64,000 nt of DNA from Glandiceps talaboti (GCF_964340395.1 NC_135549.1:22322342-22386341); one strand, 5' to 3'; shown: positions 1 to 13,269, counted from the stretch's first letter. The notes: generated from the letters alone by a model not told the origin. A program made the numbers and translations.

Positions 1-428
1 TTACCATTCGTAACAAAAACACTAAAAATATTTAAGTCAGGACACACTTTTATTTGAAATTTAAAAAAGATCATATTTTTAGATCTCCAAAACATGTTAA
101 ATTGAATTATAATCAGAAATTTATGTACTTAAAAACACTGACACAAATTTTTATAAAGGTCACCGGTTGAAAGGTAAAGAAAGAATAGTGTGAAGCTATT
201 TAGTTATCTTTAAATGAAATCGTCTTGGTTGACATTGTTTATGTTACCCTGACGTAGCAGACAAGACAAGTAGAATCCCTCTGGACATTGATTCATTCTC
301 ATCAAAACTAATCATCATTAAACTATGTGTATTCAGGGAGTTCAACAAATGTTATTCTTTAATAGGATTTAAAGTAATGTCTTCCATTTCCCACAAGGTG
401 TAATGTAAACTCATAAAGGATGTACTGA

Positions 429-431
<3 letters not shown>

Positions 432-480
<49 letters not shown>
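432..480. repeat. (TG)n microsatellite
   Basis: An uninterrupted GT/TG dinucleotide tract of about 49 bp. Confidence 0.95.
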
Positions 481-482
<2 letters not shown>

Positions 483-785
483 CTTGTCATTCACTTAGAA
501 TCATCAGCCAGAATGATTGAAAAGTTGTGTGTATTCACTCTACAAATAACCATACTATGGTTTGCCAAGCCTGAAAACCAAATATCATGAAACCAGCTGT
601 GTTTATTTCCCTGCAATTGTAGAATTATTTGACCAAATACACATGTAGGTAAAATATCAACTCCATTCAAGACAGTTACACATACACATGTTATATATTC
701 ACAGGATTTCAGATACAATGAAATATAACAATTTCAGAGACTCTGTCATCATGTCATGTAGTATGTTTTTTATGAAAGTGTGTGT

Positions 786-807
786 GGGGGGGGGGGGGGG
801 GGGGGGG
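786..807. repeat. Poly-G homopolymer
   Basis: About 22 consecutive G on the plus strand. Such runs recur in the window (near 11948, 15241, 15281, 20905, 52060 and 60254, on either strand) and their exact lengths are likely to be assembly-uncertain. Confidence 0.9.
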
Positions 808-1482
808 AGTTGCTCCTCAATTTTCAGATGGAGATGTGCAGCCCAAGTTCAAAACATACCCATGTATAAATGTATATTCCAAAAACAGACCCATTGCAGA
901 TAATCATTGGTCAATATTACCTTTATGCTGATGCTGTGATATACATGAAGATGTTTCCCATGTTATCGACCCAATAATTACAGAATTTTCAGACAAAAAG
1001 TCTACCAATGTTCAGGGATTTTTTTCTTGAAAAAGTGTCCCATTTGGGTGGCACATACCCATATACCATTCTATGTCCTGTATCCCCAAGGACATATTTT
1101 CATAAGTTTATTAATATATGTTTATCACAACTTAATTTTAGGAAAACCTTGTGATATCAAATGAGAGAATTTGGTAAACATACTTCAAGATAATTGAGAT
1201 AAAGTTACCATCTAAAAGGTTTTTGGAATCTAGTTTTGAAGACTTTATAACTTTTTGCCGGAATCACTTGATCATATGTCATCACTATAATGATGTTACT
1301 TAATTAAAGGGCCAAGTTTCAATCCCAAGTCATTGCATTAGTCATATCCTAATAAGGATTACATGACATGGGGTCATATTTTTGTTCAGAACCAACTTTC
1401 TATAGCTCTGCCAAACAATTAGATATTTTAATCCTAATTCAAACTGGGCCTTTAAGCCATCTATTCTATTGATACATGTAGG

Positions 1483-1522
1483 AGTATCTCAGGGATAGTA
1501 CATGTACTATCCCTGAGATACT
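1483..1522. repeat. Perfect 40-bp palindrome
   Basis: Two 20-base arms (left arm begins AGTATCTCAGGGATAG) are exact reverse complements with no spacer. The centre lies between 1502 and 1503. Just outside, ATTGATA (1468-1474) can pair with TATCAAT (1527-1533), so the foldback extends imperfectly to about 65 bp. Confidence 0.95.
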
Positions 1523-2232
1523 GAGCTATCAATTATAATGACATACTGTGTGTCACTATATATTTATACAATTGTCCAGTTTCCAAACTCAACTGGTTGC
1601 GAGACCAGATTTTGAACATTCAGGCATCCCATTACACTCTGCCTTACCGATGCTCCTATGCATTGATACCTGTGTATTGAAATAATCCACCCAAAGTAGT
1701 GATAAGCGAGTTTTTACAGCAACACTGTGTATAAGAAGCGGCTCAAACCCTACCCTTACTTGTCACCACCTGAAGTAGTGACACGCACATTTTTACAACC
1801 ACACTACATAGGGGATTGACACCTTCCTTTATGTGTAACCTAAACCTGGTCATTCCTTGACAGCCAGTATTTATGCAACATTCAAATAAGCACATCCATG
1901 CAATCTTTGTCAGAACTGGAATAGAATCTAAGCTTCAACTATCTATCTATCCTCTGTATACATGTAAATCTATGGAAAAATACTATGAAGCCTAGATTCT
2001 ATGCCAACATCAAAACTTTTATGTTGTTGTTGTTGAGATTAATCTGCATAGATTATATTTTACATCTAACGGTATACTACTCCTCACCAATCCATTAAAA
2101 TGTCTTGGGAAGTGATGACTTTCACTACAACTTCTCCTATTACTTGGACATTAAATATTAGCAGATCACAACAGGATGAGAGAGGCACGATATATTACAT
2201 GCAATTTAAGTACGTTTTGAGCATTCACTTAC

Positions 2233-3574
2233 CATTGAAAAAATCTTGATGTACATGAACCATAACCATACCGGGCCATAACTCATCATCTGTATTCTCT
2301 CCTTCAATAAATGGCTGTTCCACTGACGAGACAGTTGCCTTGGCAATGCCAGCACCATAAGACTCATCATCTGCAACATCACTTAACACCACTGTGGTTG
2401 GTAATCTTGTATCACCATTTCCAATGGGAGATTTCTGAGGGCTTTCATACATGACAGTGTGTTCAACTGGGTTGGAAACCATCTTTCCAAATTCTATTAT
2501 CTGTTCCAGTGTCTTCACCCCAATCTGTTTGGGGTGTTTGGATAATGGTGCTGTGGCAGCACTTTCATTCTCATGCAGTTTAGTACCATTGATATGATTA
2601 CTTTCTTGTGGGATGGTGCTGTTGCCATGGTTACCATGCAAGTGTGTGGGTTCTCCATCCACATTGGATGCTTCCTCCATCTCAATGCCAGAGTCTTTGT
2701 GAACAGTACCTGGACCATATTTTGACTGTCTTACCTTTGTAGTGTCATTTCTTATTACTTCCTGGTTCTCTACTACACCTACCATAGCCTGCCTCTGTAA
2801 ATCTAAATGGGTGTTATCATCTACCCCTGTAGATTGGTTTCCATGGTTACAAAGTGGTGGTTCACTGTCTCTTTCTTTTACTCCATGCTGCTTTGTGACA
2901 CTGTCTCTGAGGTCAAGCAATTCACAGCTGTCATCATTCTCAGTGAGATCTTCCTCTAACGTAACAACTGTCATGTTGGTGACATCGGGGTGAGGAAAGC
3001 CACTGTCTAGTGAAACTCTATCGTTTCTATCGCTACTCAGTATATTGTCGTTACTATTACCTGTACCTGCATCAACGCCAGACGATGTAAAAATTGACGA
3101 CGTCGCAGGCACAGTACTCGAATCACCATCTATTGCTAATAAAGGTTGTCCTTCATTTAAACTATCGACTCTTGTGGTAATATCACTACGTGTTTCAACA
3201 TGCGTTTCGCCGGGAAGAGTTAGACGGTCTTCGACTCTTTCTTTCGAGAACGACCATGATGACGATCGCTCGAGTTCGCGTTCGGGTTTCGATTTTGAAC
3301 TTGAAGGTAAGGATGTGGACGGTTCCCGCTCACTCGTGCCACTCGATGTGACATCATTTTCCGAAATATTTTGAACCTTCCTTGAATGAAACAGAGAACC
3401 AAGAGATTTAGCTCTTCGACTTTTTGCTGTGGTACCAGCGCTAGTACTGGTACGTAGTAAATTGCTGGTGCCGGTTTCGTCTTCAATTTCCGTCAAAAAC
3501 TCATGTTGTGTGCTTTCTGTTACACTCACGGACGCTCTTGCCCGTTTGAAACGGGAACTCATTCCGCAGCCCAT
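2233..3574 (-). CDS. First coding exon of an unrecognised acylated, low-complexity protein (MGCG N-terminus)
   Basis: I do not recognise the family. The exon opens with ATG at 3574 and reads 447 codons without a stop. It ends in phase 1 at a strong donor (AATG|GTAAGT at 2233/2232), so the gene continues toward or beyond the left window edge. The protein starts MGCGMSSRFKRARAS. Gly2 with Ser6 fits the N-myristoylation consensus, Cys3 is a plausible palmitoylation site, and the following basic residues would favour membrane binding. The rest is rich in Ser, Thr, Asp, Glu and Asn and looks intrinsically disordered, with no visible catalytic or transmembrane segment. A short resemblance to the BAALC N-terminus (MGCG, then TEST..LT) is too weak to assign. 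The ATG is the first codon of the long frame and the MGCG context supports it. The short frames overlapping on both strands are shadows. Confidence 0.75.
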
Positions 3575-6500
3575 TGTTTAGTGTTTCTGACCAGTTCGCC
3601 TGCAATTGAGCTGTAACCTGCTGTTACTGTTTGCACCCATGTTTATGTTCCATTTTACAACTCAGAAGCATTACCAACAGCAGATAAACACGTACACGGT
3701 AGAAAGGTGCTCCATATCAATATCGACTGACTACAGCTAGCTAGCAGACGTATCTGCCTGACTAAACCATTCTGTCAGAGGGTGGACAGTACCACTTTTT
3801 CTGTTGACCGCTGTTAACTCTAGCTAGAATCATTAATAATAGGCATTCAAGACATGACTTGTCGAGCACATACCTAGCTAAGGGTGAAATAAACAAGAAA
3901 TGTTGGGAAAATACGATGTAACAAGAAGTTGCTCATGTAACAGCTTTGTAGATACGAAACGTGTAGTTCTCCCGCGCTTTCCTTACTTGGCAAAATACAT
4001 TCCCAAACAATCACGTGGGACAATGCTGAACTAGGCCATTACATTGTAGACTATTGTCAGGAAATTTGAATACAAGAGAATCGTTGAGCTGAGGGCCGAG
4101 AGTGTGATCGTCCTTAGCAACGGTGCCAACAACAAAAGTTGTGACGTATAGGTAACAACATTAACAAAGGCAAAGGTGAACCCTTAAAATTGCGATAGTA
4201 AAAAAGACTAAATCATGCATTGAATGACTGATAAGCTGACCGTGGACATAAATGGTCACAAGTGCTGGTAGTAATAACTGGATACGAAGAGACAGCTGTA
4301 CACACTGTCACACACCACTACAGACCCCCTACAGACAACGTAAAGGCTGAAATTCTGGTAAGTATGTACACGCGACTTAACAGCACTAGTAAAACGTCTA
4401 CATCATACATGGCTCAACTTATGACGAGCATGGCCAGATCATTTCAATGTATGTTTGGCCGTCTTCAGAAATCAAAAAGGTCGTGTCTCTGGAGAGTTAT
4501 GAAAACCACATTGTTACTTTTCCACACCGGTTTAGGTTCCACCCTGTTTACTAGACCACGGTGACCTGTCATTTCAATATGCTATGAATTTCATTTGACA
4601 TAAACGTGATACACCCCTAAACCGTTATTTGCACATGTCAGAGAGGAACAATCAACTTGACTATAGCTGTAGCAGTTAAAGTTGTTACAGTCTTGCATAC
4701 TGCATGTGCACCTTAACTGTAATAATTAATGTAGAACACTTACACACCGTCACTAATCGAAGTTTACGCGAATATTCCGAGGTATTAATGACAAATGTAA
4801 AACAAGAGCAGAGTAAATATTTATTGAACTGCTTAGTCGAGTGGGATATGTATATGTAAGCTATATAAATATGTTATTGTATTAGTGTTACAGCTTGTAG
4901 AAACGAGAAAGATGTAACCTCCATCAAATCCTGGCAGCTAGCTTGTATGAGTCAGTTTTGTGAAATAATTTAAAAAAATGTTTAGTTTTGATATGTACTT
5001 GTTCAAATAAGTTTTTATGTATTTTATTAATGAATTATATTGTTGATTTGATCACTTTGAAATAATTCTGATGATTTGTGCTTGGTGGGTATGCCAATCC
5101 ATGATCTGTCGATTGTCAGAGTGTGTGTATTTATTTTTACAGCCACAATCTTTGATTTTATCCTGTACTGTAATGTAATGTATCCCAGATACATAATGGG
5201 TTGAAAAATAACAAGGTCGTTGTCTAGGTGTACTCATGGAGGTAACCACCTCCATGGCGTGCTGTTGCCAAATTAAACTATGGTGTCTTTGCTTGGTTTT
5301 CATGCAGTTTCATTGCTACCTGTTATCATTTGCCAGTGGAGTCAAGGTTCTTCATTCTAGCACTATAAAGGTGGGCCAGGTAATATTGGATGTTGGTAAT
5401 GGGCAAGTTGTAATGAGATAAAAATATCAATTTAGGTGTTGTGAAAAAAAAAATGTAGTCTGCTAGAGCAGTAGAAAAAGTTGGCCCAGAGCAAAAAGTG
5501 GACCTAAGTAATCCTTATGACTCCAGTGATAAAGATCACCAGGGATTTGAACCTACATTGTGTACCATCAAAGAATAAAATCAGACTGAGCTGAAGACAC
5601 AGGAAACAGGGGCAGAATGGCAAAATAATTGGTTTGTTTAGTAGTTTAGAAAAAGTATACAGTGGTGTGTATTACAGTTAGTGAGGGCAGTCAACCACAG
5701 AGGAGTTTATGAAAAAACACAATGAAAACATCCCAAGCAACTATTGACTTGTATGTGGAATTGAAATCTATCCTAGGGGTGTTGTTTCTTTGTGTTGTAA
5801 TTTGTTATGACAACTCTTCAGTTTTAAATCTCTTGTCAAACAGAAAACAGCCCAGCATATCATATCATATCCAGGGTCTTACAATCAGTAATCATGTGAT
5901 CTTGTGTACTAGTGGTATAGAGACAAGGCAATCCTCGTAACAATCTGAAACAGTAAATATATATTTTTGATGCAAAAATGTGACTATCATTAAACATTCT
6001 CTCTGTTGTTATGTAGGAATTCAATATTTTAATTCTTCATCAAATATATATGTGATTTATAATGTGCATAGGGATGTGTAGTATTTCTTAGATTGTTGCT
6101 TTCGTTGTCTACAGGCTAAATATAACAATGTTTTGACGAGAATATATTTCTGGAAGGAACACTAATTGCATAGAGCGTACATTGATACATTTGTAGTAGC
6201 TGGATTCATGTGATATTTTCCTTAGGAAAACAACAATCTAAAGCAATACCACCTGTCTCTGTGGCAACATGTGGTTAGATTGGCTCCTTGCTGTATCTAT
6301 GTCAAAATGTGAAGTGTTACAATGTATGTCAAATAGCTACAGTGTAACCAATAATGTAATAATGGCCAGCCCTGCCTCTAAAACTATACACTTCAAACAA
6401 TGAAATATTGACTAGCATTGTCTGGTCTGATAGAATCACCATGGCAGAAAAGTTAGCAGACAAAACAGCTTTAAGAGAAAAATACTGACAAGAAGAGATG

Positions 6501-7142
6501 AAATGTCATAAGAAAATGTAATGTTATTCATGATATTGTTGTCAAAATTTTTAGTTATGTTTATCTAAAGGTTCTTGCGTAGATTATCACTAAAACCCAT
6601 TCTTGATTTCAGAGCAAGTCCCATCCCTTTCAAAATTTGAAAAGTTCAAACTATAATAAGGATCAAGGTTTATATTCACATGTGAATTTTATAGCGTATT
6701 TTGTTAGTTGATATGTGAATTGACCCAATTAAAATGTAAATGACAAGAGTGATCAAAAATACACTAACTGAGAGGTGACAGTGTAATTAGTTACAGGAAT
6801 GAGGTGATGTAATTTATTAGACACATATTGTGAATACTGGACAGTACTATAGTCATTGTACACTGTAGTGTCATGTGAAGTAAACGTTGAGGATTTAGTC
6901 ATGGTGTGTAGTTACTCTTAGGTGACCAATGAGTCAAAATTTAACATAAATATTTGTCACACCTTTCAATTTGTTTACTCCACGACATGAGGGTATGCAG
7001 GAATGTCAATGCCTATGGTGTCAGCTCTCTAATTAATTTCTAAAGGGTTAAACTGTTCACTTTGAAAATTTTGTCCAAACTTTGAGCTAGGTAAACTATT
7101 TTGGTTTCAAAATTAAATCTAAAGGGCTATCTATGTTGAGTC
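3575..7142. other. Divergent intergenic and 5' region, no gene supported
   Basis: This interval separates the minus-strand MGCG exon from the plus-strand CaaX coiled-coil exon. The promoter of the MGCG gene must lie in or just above 3575-3800. A non-coding first exon of the coiled-coil gene probably lies somewhere here, because that gene's only visible exon starts at a splice acceptor. A 100-codon frame at 4262-4564 has no recognisable similarity and cannot be joined in phase to the downstream exon. I see no other features. Confidence 0.4.
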
Positions 7143-7215
7143 TAGTCTAGTGTTATCTCGTTCATCGAATCTTAAGATCTCTTGATGATTCGATACCACG
7201 TTGGCATCCAGACTA
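7143..7215. mobile_element. Small foldback MITE (TAGTCT family)
   Basis: The element begins TAGTCTAG and ends CCAGACTA, with an internal inverted pair TCGAATC / GATTCGA. Its right half recurs exactly (33 bp) at 33372-33404. It lies 64 bp upstream of the splice acceptor of the CaaX coiled-coil exon. The ends relate it to copies at 15034 and 55027. No transposase is present; assignment to a superfamily is not possible. Confidence 0.5.
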
Positions 7216-7279
7216 AAAAAGTAGTGTTTTTAACAACAGCTGAGGAAATATTAAAAACTCTATTTTCTTTTATTTGCAG

Positions 7280-8097
7280 CAAACTCAATGAAAATGGAGG
7301 AGTGTGCAGAACCAGAAGGAAATGTTCCTGATGAGCAGGCACCAATACCTACTCAGGTAGATGAATCACTTGATAAAAACAAGGAAACAGAAAAACATGT
7401 TGCCATAGCAACCCCAGCTGAATCAAACGATGCCGGGAAAGGTGATGGAAAGACGGAGGAGGCTGAAAAAAATACATCTGATGAACTCAAGGTTGATTAC
7501 AAGAAACTGAAACACAAGTATAAAAAGGCAAAGAAGGAGATTGAGGAATACAAAACGAAACACAAATCTGTTGAATCAGAGCTAGGTCAGCTCAAGGAAC
7601 AAACTGAAGGACAAACGGTCACAATTAAAAAACTACAAGAACAGATTCATAATAATGTTGAAGATTCATCGCGAACAAGTAGCGGTGCCGATCTCAAGGA
7701 GAAGGCCAAACAGGCAGATGGTTTGAAATTACAGGCCAATTACCTCACCCGACAAGTCATGCAGACTCAAGAGACAGAGACATATTTAAGGGAAAAGCTG
7801 GCTGAAGCCCTGGAGAATAAGGAAGAGAGTGAAAGGAAGATGAAGGATCTCCAGGTCAGGTTGAAACGCTTCATCAAAGATGATCAGGCTAAGGATGAAA
7901 GAATTTCCAAGATGGAAGACGAACTTAAAGAAATTACACAACAAGTTGAGCTTCTTGAGCAGTATGTAGATGAGGAGCAAGTACAAAAGATAAGAAAAGA
8001 GGCTGGAAGTAGTGCACGGTCTAACGGGGAAAGTATTTCAGTCATGAGTGGAGAATCAAAAAGTGAGAAAAAATCAAGCGCATGTACTCTTCTGTAA
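7280..8097 (+). CDS. Coiled-coil protein with C-terminal CaaX (CTLL) prenylation motif
   Basis: The exon follows a good acceptor (TTTATTTGCAG|C at 7279/7280). The first in-frame ATG is at 7288, giving 269 aa that end at TAA 8095-8097. Residues 1-65 are acidic and low complexity. About 66-122 and 136-235 have Lys/Glu-rich heptad character typical of coiled coils. The tail is Ser-rich and basic (KSEKKSSACTLL). The last four residues CTLL form a CaaX box with Leu at the X position, which predicts geranylgeranylation at Cys266 beside a basic patch, so a peripheral membrane protein is likely. I do not recognise the family. The frame stays open up to the acceptor, so either this is the sole coding exon behind a 5' UTR intron or more N-terminal residues come from an unseen upstream exon. 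An AATAAA at 8533 could end the transcript. Confidence 0.8.
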
Positions 8098-8532
8098 ATA
8101 CTTTGTGGTAATTTATCTCTGGACATGGAAAAGAAATAATTGATTTACCGAAAAATGAATATAATAATAATTTAATATGTACAAAGTGCATTGTAGGTCA
8201 ATGTACAGGGTTTACTTTGATCAAAAATTTGTGTATTTTGTTGAGGATGTAACAGGTTTTGCATTGACGATGTTAGGAATGTTCTGCCATGGCTGAAACT
8301 CTGAGGTTTTAATGTGCTGAGGGCCTGAGGCTGTAAAATATTTTATTGATACACATTTCTTTACTTGCCCGATGGACAAAAATACAGTAGTATTTGTATA
8401 TTAGTTGTGTTTGTATATAGACCTTTTTACAAATGTACATAGGAGGAAGCAAATATTATCTTTTGAATATCTTTTAAAAACTTCTTTGTAAATCTTACCA
8501 ATAGATACAGTTTCCCATTTAATATAGAGAAT

Positions 8533-8538
8533 AATAAA
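8533..8538 (+). terminator. Candidate polyadenylation signal for the CaaX coiled-coil gene
   Basis: AATAAA lies 436 bp after the stop codon. Less canonical signals (e.g. AATATA) occur closer, so the actual cleavage site is uncertain. Confidence 0.35.
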
Positions 8539-10099
8539 CCAATAATCTTTATGGAGAATGTATGAAAACATCTCCATGGCAACAACCATTTTGACATAGA
8601 AAAACTTCAGTATTGATATTTTTTGACAGAGTTTCTAATGTACCCATCTCTAATGATAAAACATTATTACCAACCAAACAAAACTATTAGGTCATAAATT
8701 TTGATAAATTAAACACATATCAGCCATTTATTATCAAACGTGTCAATAAGTTGAGTTTGTCATTTTGGATATTCTTATTGTGTAGTTTTCAGTCTTCTGA
8801 ATTGGATGTCGGGGGAGGAAGGGTAGGTGTTGCAATAGAAAGGCAGGGCTCAATAGTCCCATGTCCACAGACTACCAATTCTTGTCATGCCCGGCCTACC
8901 ATAATTTGCTGCTGGTAGCCCACTCAGGCTACCACAGTTTATGCAATGTTTTAAAGGATGGAAGATATAGGGACATCAAAGTATACTAATAACACACTCA
9001 TTTTGAATAGAGGAAATCTGTTTTCTGCTCAGGAATATAGGCATATTAGTCACAATCCTTGGGCTACCACTTTCTAAAATTGGAAGCCCACTAGTATGCC
9101 AAAGAAAAAAAAATAATTTTGAGTCCTGGTCTACTTGTGATAAACCTGCAAATTTATTCTTGAAGCAGTACATCCAATATTCACTTTTTGAATAATTCAA
9201 ATATGAAGATAAAAAATTCAGCGAAGTATAAATTTTATACATAATGTGAAAAGAGAGAATGATATTTCGCCCCAAGGCAGGTAGGTTGTAAGAATTTGTG
9301 ACTGAATGTATTGTTAATGTACACACATCTCATTAGTCTCCTAGGCATTAGTCAACAACAACTTTGTTTTCATTGTGAAGAATTCCTTCACATGGTCTTA
9401 TGTCACCTAGGTAAGCCTTTAAAGAAAGTCAATAGAAGACGTAAGAGGAGGGTGAACATTCAAATGAAATACCAAAAGGTATATACCAAGAATTGTTAGA
9501 CATTAAATCTGTAAATAGCTAGGCTTCTGTGTTGTTGAAATGTATGTGTTTACATGTTTACCAAAAATGAATACTTTGATCCATTTCATAGTTGAGAGTT
9601 CAATAGATCAAAGCTAGCTTTGGGTTTCTGAGCTGTTATACGTCTTTGGTGGGATGAATATTTCACAAAGTACCTGGCAACAAATCCCTCAAGTAAAAAT
9701 CAAATATACAGGTTCTTGTTTATTTTTCAATGAAATGAAATGAAATGAGAGGCTGTTCTAGTTGTCATGGCTACATTGCCTTATTTACACATACGTATCT
9801 TCCAAAAGTATATATAAATGTTACTGCATCAAACAGTTACTGCATCAAACAGACTAACGCCTCAATCATGGGTTAGTCCCCTGCCTTTGTTAATCCTGTT
9901 TGCCCAAATTGTAGGTTCTTATGTACTCACATCAAATACCACCCTGGTAGATAGAGAAAATGTCAGCCGATACATGTACATTTAAAGTTTTTGGCATGTA
10001 CTGTAGTATGTTAGATGCAAGCATGGGAAGATTTGACATTCTTCTATGAAATCTTGAAAAATCATACATTTTTGTACCAGTATTGCAGTTTGTATATTT

Positions 10100-10470
10100 T
10101 TAGGCAAGTGACTTGAAAATTGCTTGTTTTCATTTTGAACATTGAAAAATTGTACATTTATTGTGAGAGTGTTGACAATTGTATGTTTCTGTGCGAATGT
10201 GCTATTTTCACTGTAAATGTTGAGAAATTGTATATTTTGTGCATATGTTGTAAAATTATACATATTTTAATTATAATTTTTGTGTGTATATATTGTAAAA
10301 TTAGATATGCATTAAAGAAATTATAATTATAAAATTATAATTTCTTTGTGCATATGTTATAAAATTATACATTTTTTTTCATATATTATAAATAAATATA
10401 CATATTTTGTGCATTATAAAAATTATAATTTTGTGTGCATGTTTGAAAAATTGCACATTTTATGCAATTT
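10100..10470. repeat. Degenerate AT-rich tandem repeat
   Basis: A loose unit of about 30 bp built on TTGTAAAATTATACATATTT and TTTGTGCATATG recurs roughly ten times with much divergence. It looks like an old, decaying minisatellite. Confidence 0.5.
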
Positions 10471-11050
10471 GTTTCAGATCTGTTACAGGTCATAATGTTG
10501 AAAACCCTTCCATTTTGTGCCAACATCATAAATATTTTTTTTTTATAATTTTAAACTCAAACTGATTATTATTAAGTATTTTTTCCTCCTTGCTTATATC
10601 AATTGTGTTTTCCTTTATTGAAATTAAATGATCAATGATTAAAACTGTTGTAAATAAGAATTATTTTATCTTTAGAATTAAAAAAATAAAATATTAATGT
10701 TGCCAGATAATTTCGAAATAAGTATATTAATGTACTGAGGTAATAAAAATGTAGGTGATGTCAAACATAAATAGGACACCTCCAAGATCATAATTTTTCA
10801 GAAGGATTAATTATGTTAAGAGGAGAGTAAAAAATGACTACAGTTATTCTGATCCGTCTACTACAGACCTTGATCAAAATAAATAACTGTATTTTACTGT
10901 CCTATTTATTCATCAAGCCATGAACAATATATTTTCCATTGATATATTATATTAAAATGATAAATTTCACAAAACCGTTCTGCAACACTAACTCGTAAAC
11001 AAAATTTTGACTGTTGAAGCCAACTGTAACAAGTCTCCCTATAGTATATA

Positions 11051-11090
11051 CAGTCGAACCTCATTAGTACGAACTCGGTTATAACAAAAA
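11051..11090 (+). mobile_element. Possible pogo/Tigger-like terminal sequence (solo end)
   Basis: The sequence starts TA|CAGTCGAACCTCATTAGTAC and continues into GTTATAAC. CAGTCGAACCTC..TATAAC resembles termini of pogo/Tigger DNA transposons, which insert at TA. I could not find the opposite terminus nearby, so this may be a solo or truncated end. Assignment rests on recall of the terminal consensus. Confidence 0.3.
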
Positions 11091-13269
11091 AATGTATGCG
11101 ACGAACACTAGTCAAAGGTACCGATCTCATGCTATTGTTTGCTATGTAAATCACAATGTTTAGAACAAACTCAATACATGTATAGCGAAAACCCATTTAC
11201 AACGATCTGGGGGTTTTTTGACACCACCTACAATGAACATTTTACTTTTAAAAAAGTGCTACAAAAAAAAGGAAACTTCAGTGACAACATGTACTTGTAA
11301 TATTATTATTTAGTATTTCTGCAGTTTATATAATCAGAAAATTTGTGAAAACTTCATGTACTTACTGGTCGGTCTGTACACATGCAGCTTTAAAAATTTC
11401 AATGGGGATTTTATTTGACGAAATAATTAGTTTTTCCCAAATGTTAGATTATAGTTGTAAACAAGAAAGGTAGTGAATCTAAAAATGGGGATAGCATACT
11501 AACATATTAAGCCCTCATTTATGTCAAGTGGGAAAATCAGCAAATCTTTACACAGCATTTTTTGGAGAAGATATATGACTAATTATTAGTGCTTGAAATG
11601 GCATGAATATGTTGGAGTGACTTTTAAGACCTACCATTCATTATAAGTGTAGGACTTTCATAAATGCAATCATACGACATGTAATATCTTTATGAAAACA
11701 GTAACAGAGTGTATGTCTTTCATGATAAAACTTAGCATTCTACTAAATCATTGATACAATACACAATGTATATAGCAATAACAGCCTACTTAAGGTGCTA
11801 ACACCTGCTTGAGTCCCTGACCAATCTATTTTTGATATGATGGATTTCTTAAAATACTCTTTTTTATTTTCTGTGCATGGATTACTTCTTGTTGACTATA
11901 CTGTCGTAGATTTTTATTTTCTATGATTTTTTTTTTTTTTTTTTTTTGGGGGGGGGGCTGTCATACCAAGCTTATATCTTATTTTGTGTAATTTTAATTT
12001 GTAAATTAGAATATTGGTTGTAATTTGATAGCAGTACTAGGTACTGGTTATTTGGTGGTAGTGGTGGTGTGGTGGGGGAAATTAAGGGTCTGTTTCTCTT
12101 TTTCTTTGTGGGGAATGGGGTGGGGGACATTTTTGCTTAATATCTCCCCAGAAATCAGCAATCAGGGGTACATGGCTGGCCATATTTTCAAATCAACTTC
12201 GTATTATATATTTGGGAGGTTAGTATTTTTTGAATCAATGTGTTTTTCTGAAGCAATTACAGGAAATGTGTTTTATACAAACAAAGGATATTTGATATAC
12301 ATGGTGTATTGTTTTCCTTTTTACAACTATAAAGTTTCCTCACTGCATCTAAGTGAGCTGTTGCTGTATATAATATCTTGATTTTACAGTGTTTTTTTCC
12401 TGAGGTTTTGGAACCCAAGTAACAGCAAGAGATAATGGGGTAAAAGTTGCACAGTTTCCCATACAATCTACCATCCAGCAAGCAAATACTCATGGCCTAA
12501 GGGTTAAACTACTTGTCTAGCAATTCGTAGACACAAAGGCCCCTTAGGTCACTCGTATTTTCCTTGGCTGCACCAAGAAAAATATTGGGGAATATTAAAC
12601 ATCTAATTATAATGCAATTCACAATTTCTCGTGAAGGAAAGTGTGTGTCATGCTGTCATCTGGACTGTGCTTTGCCACCAACAGCATAATTTGATTGCAA
12701 TGGAATCTATTTCAGCGAGTTACGTAAGATTTCTTGATGCATCTGTGTGAATCTACTGCATTGTTATATCAATGTCCTTGCTTGAGAAAATTCCCATAAT
12801 CCCTTGTCTATGGTACGAAATTGACATACAAGAAATTGAAATGTATAACTACACATCTGTGTTGTGAAATCCACAAAAAACATTGACTGTTAATGTAAAC
12901 TATGGAAATCTTGCAGCCAAAACACATCAAACCTCCTGGGCAAATCAAATTCTATGCAACATATTATCAATCCCATGATGATAAATATTCCATCCATTGC
13001 TTAGATGTATATAGTGTATAATTATAAACACATTGTACTTTAAAAGTGTGGGGGCTTTTTTGGGGGTATAATTGTGAGTTGTTATAAAATATGTACAGAT
13101 AAATAACAAGAAATTTAAATAAAAACCCGATATTGTACATGCTTGAACTGGTGTAAGCTCTTATGTACATTCGTGTATGTATGTGATGAGGTGTGTAAAC
13201 TAGGCTGGTCACATGGGGTGCCATTTCTTTGGATGAATATTGTAGTTACTAAAATTACTTGGAATGGAT

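Larger units (their letters stand above)
1..2232. other. Intronic or intergenic sequence, no exon recognised
   Basis: This stretch lies downstream (minus-strand sense) of the first exon of the MGCG protein gene and is presumably part of its intron 1. It contains a (TG)n tract at 432-480, a run of about 22 G at 786-807 and a perfect 40-bp palindrome at 1483-1522. Several minus-strand AG acceptors occur near 560-640. None opens a convincing continuation in the required phase; one of them would end the protein after only two more codons. I see no supported exon here. Confidence 0.4.
8539..13260. other. Gene-poor intergenic region
   Basis: No exon is supported in this stretch. It holds a degenerate AT-rich repeat (10100-10470), a pogo-like terminal sequence (11051), a T-run followed by a G-run (11927-11957), and scattered short open frames without similarity or codon signal. 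Confidence 0.5.

Noticed and set aside
491-718. Minus-strand frame as exon 2 of the MGCG gene
   Set aside because: The best acceptor gives an immediate stop in the required phase and the others give short tails with no recognisable character.
4262-4564. 100-codon plus-strand frame as an upstream exon of the coiled-coil gene
   Set aside because: No similarity recognised, and its possible donor does not match the phase needed at 7280.
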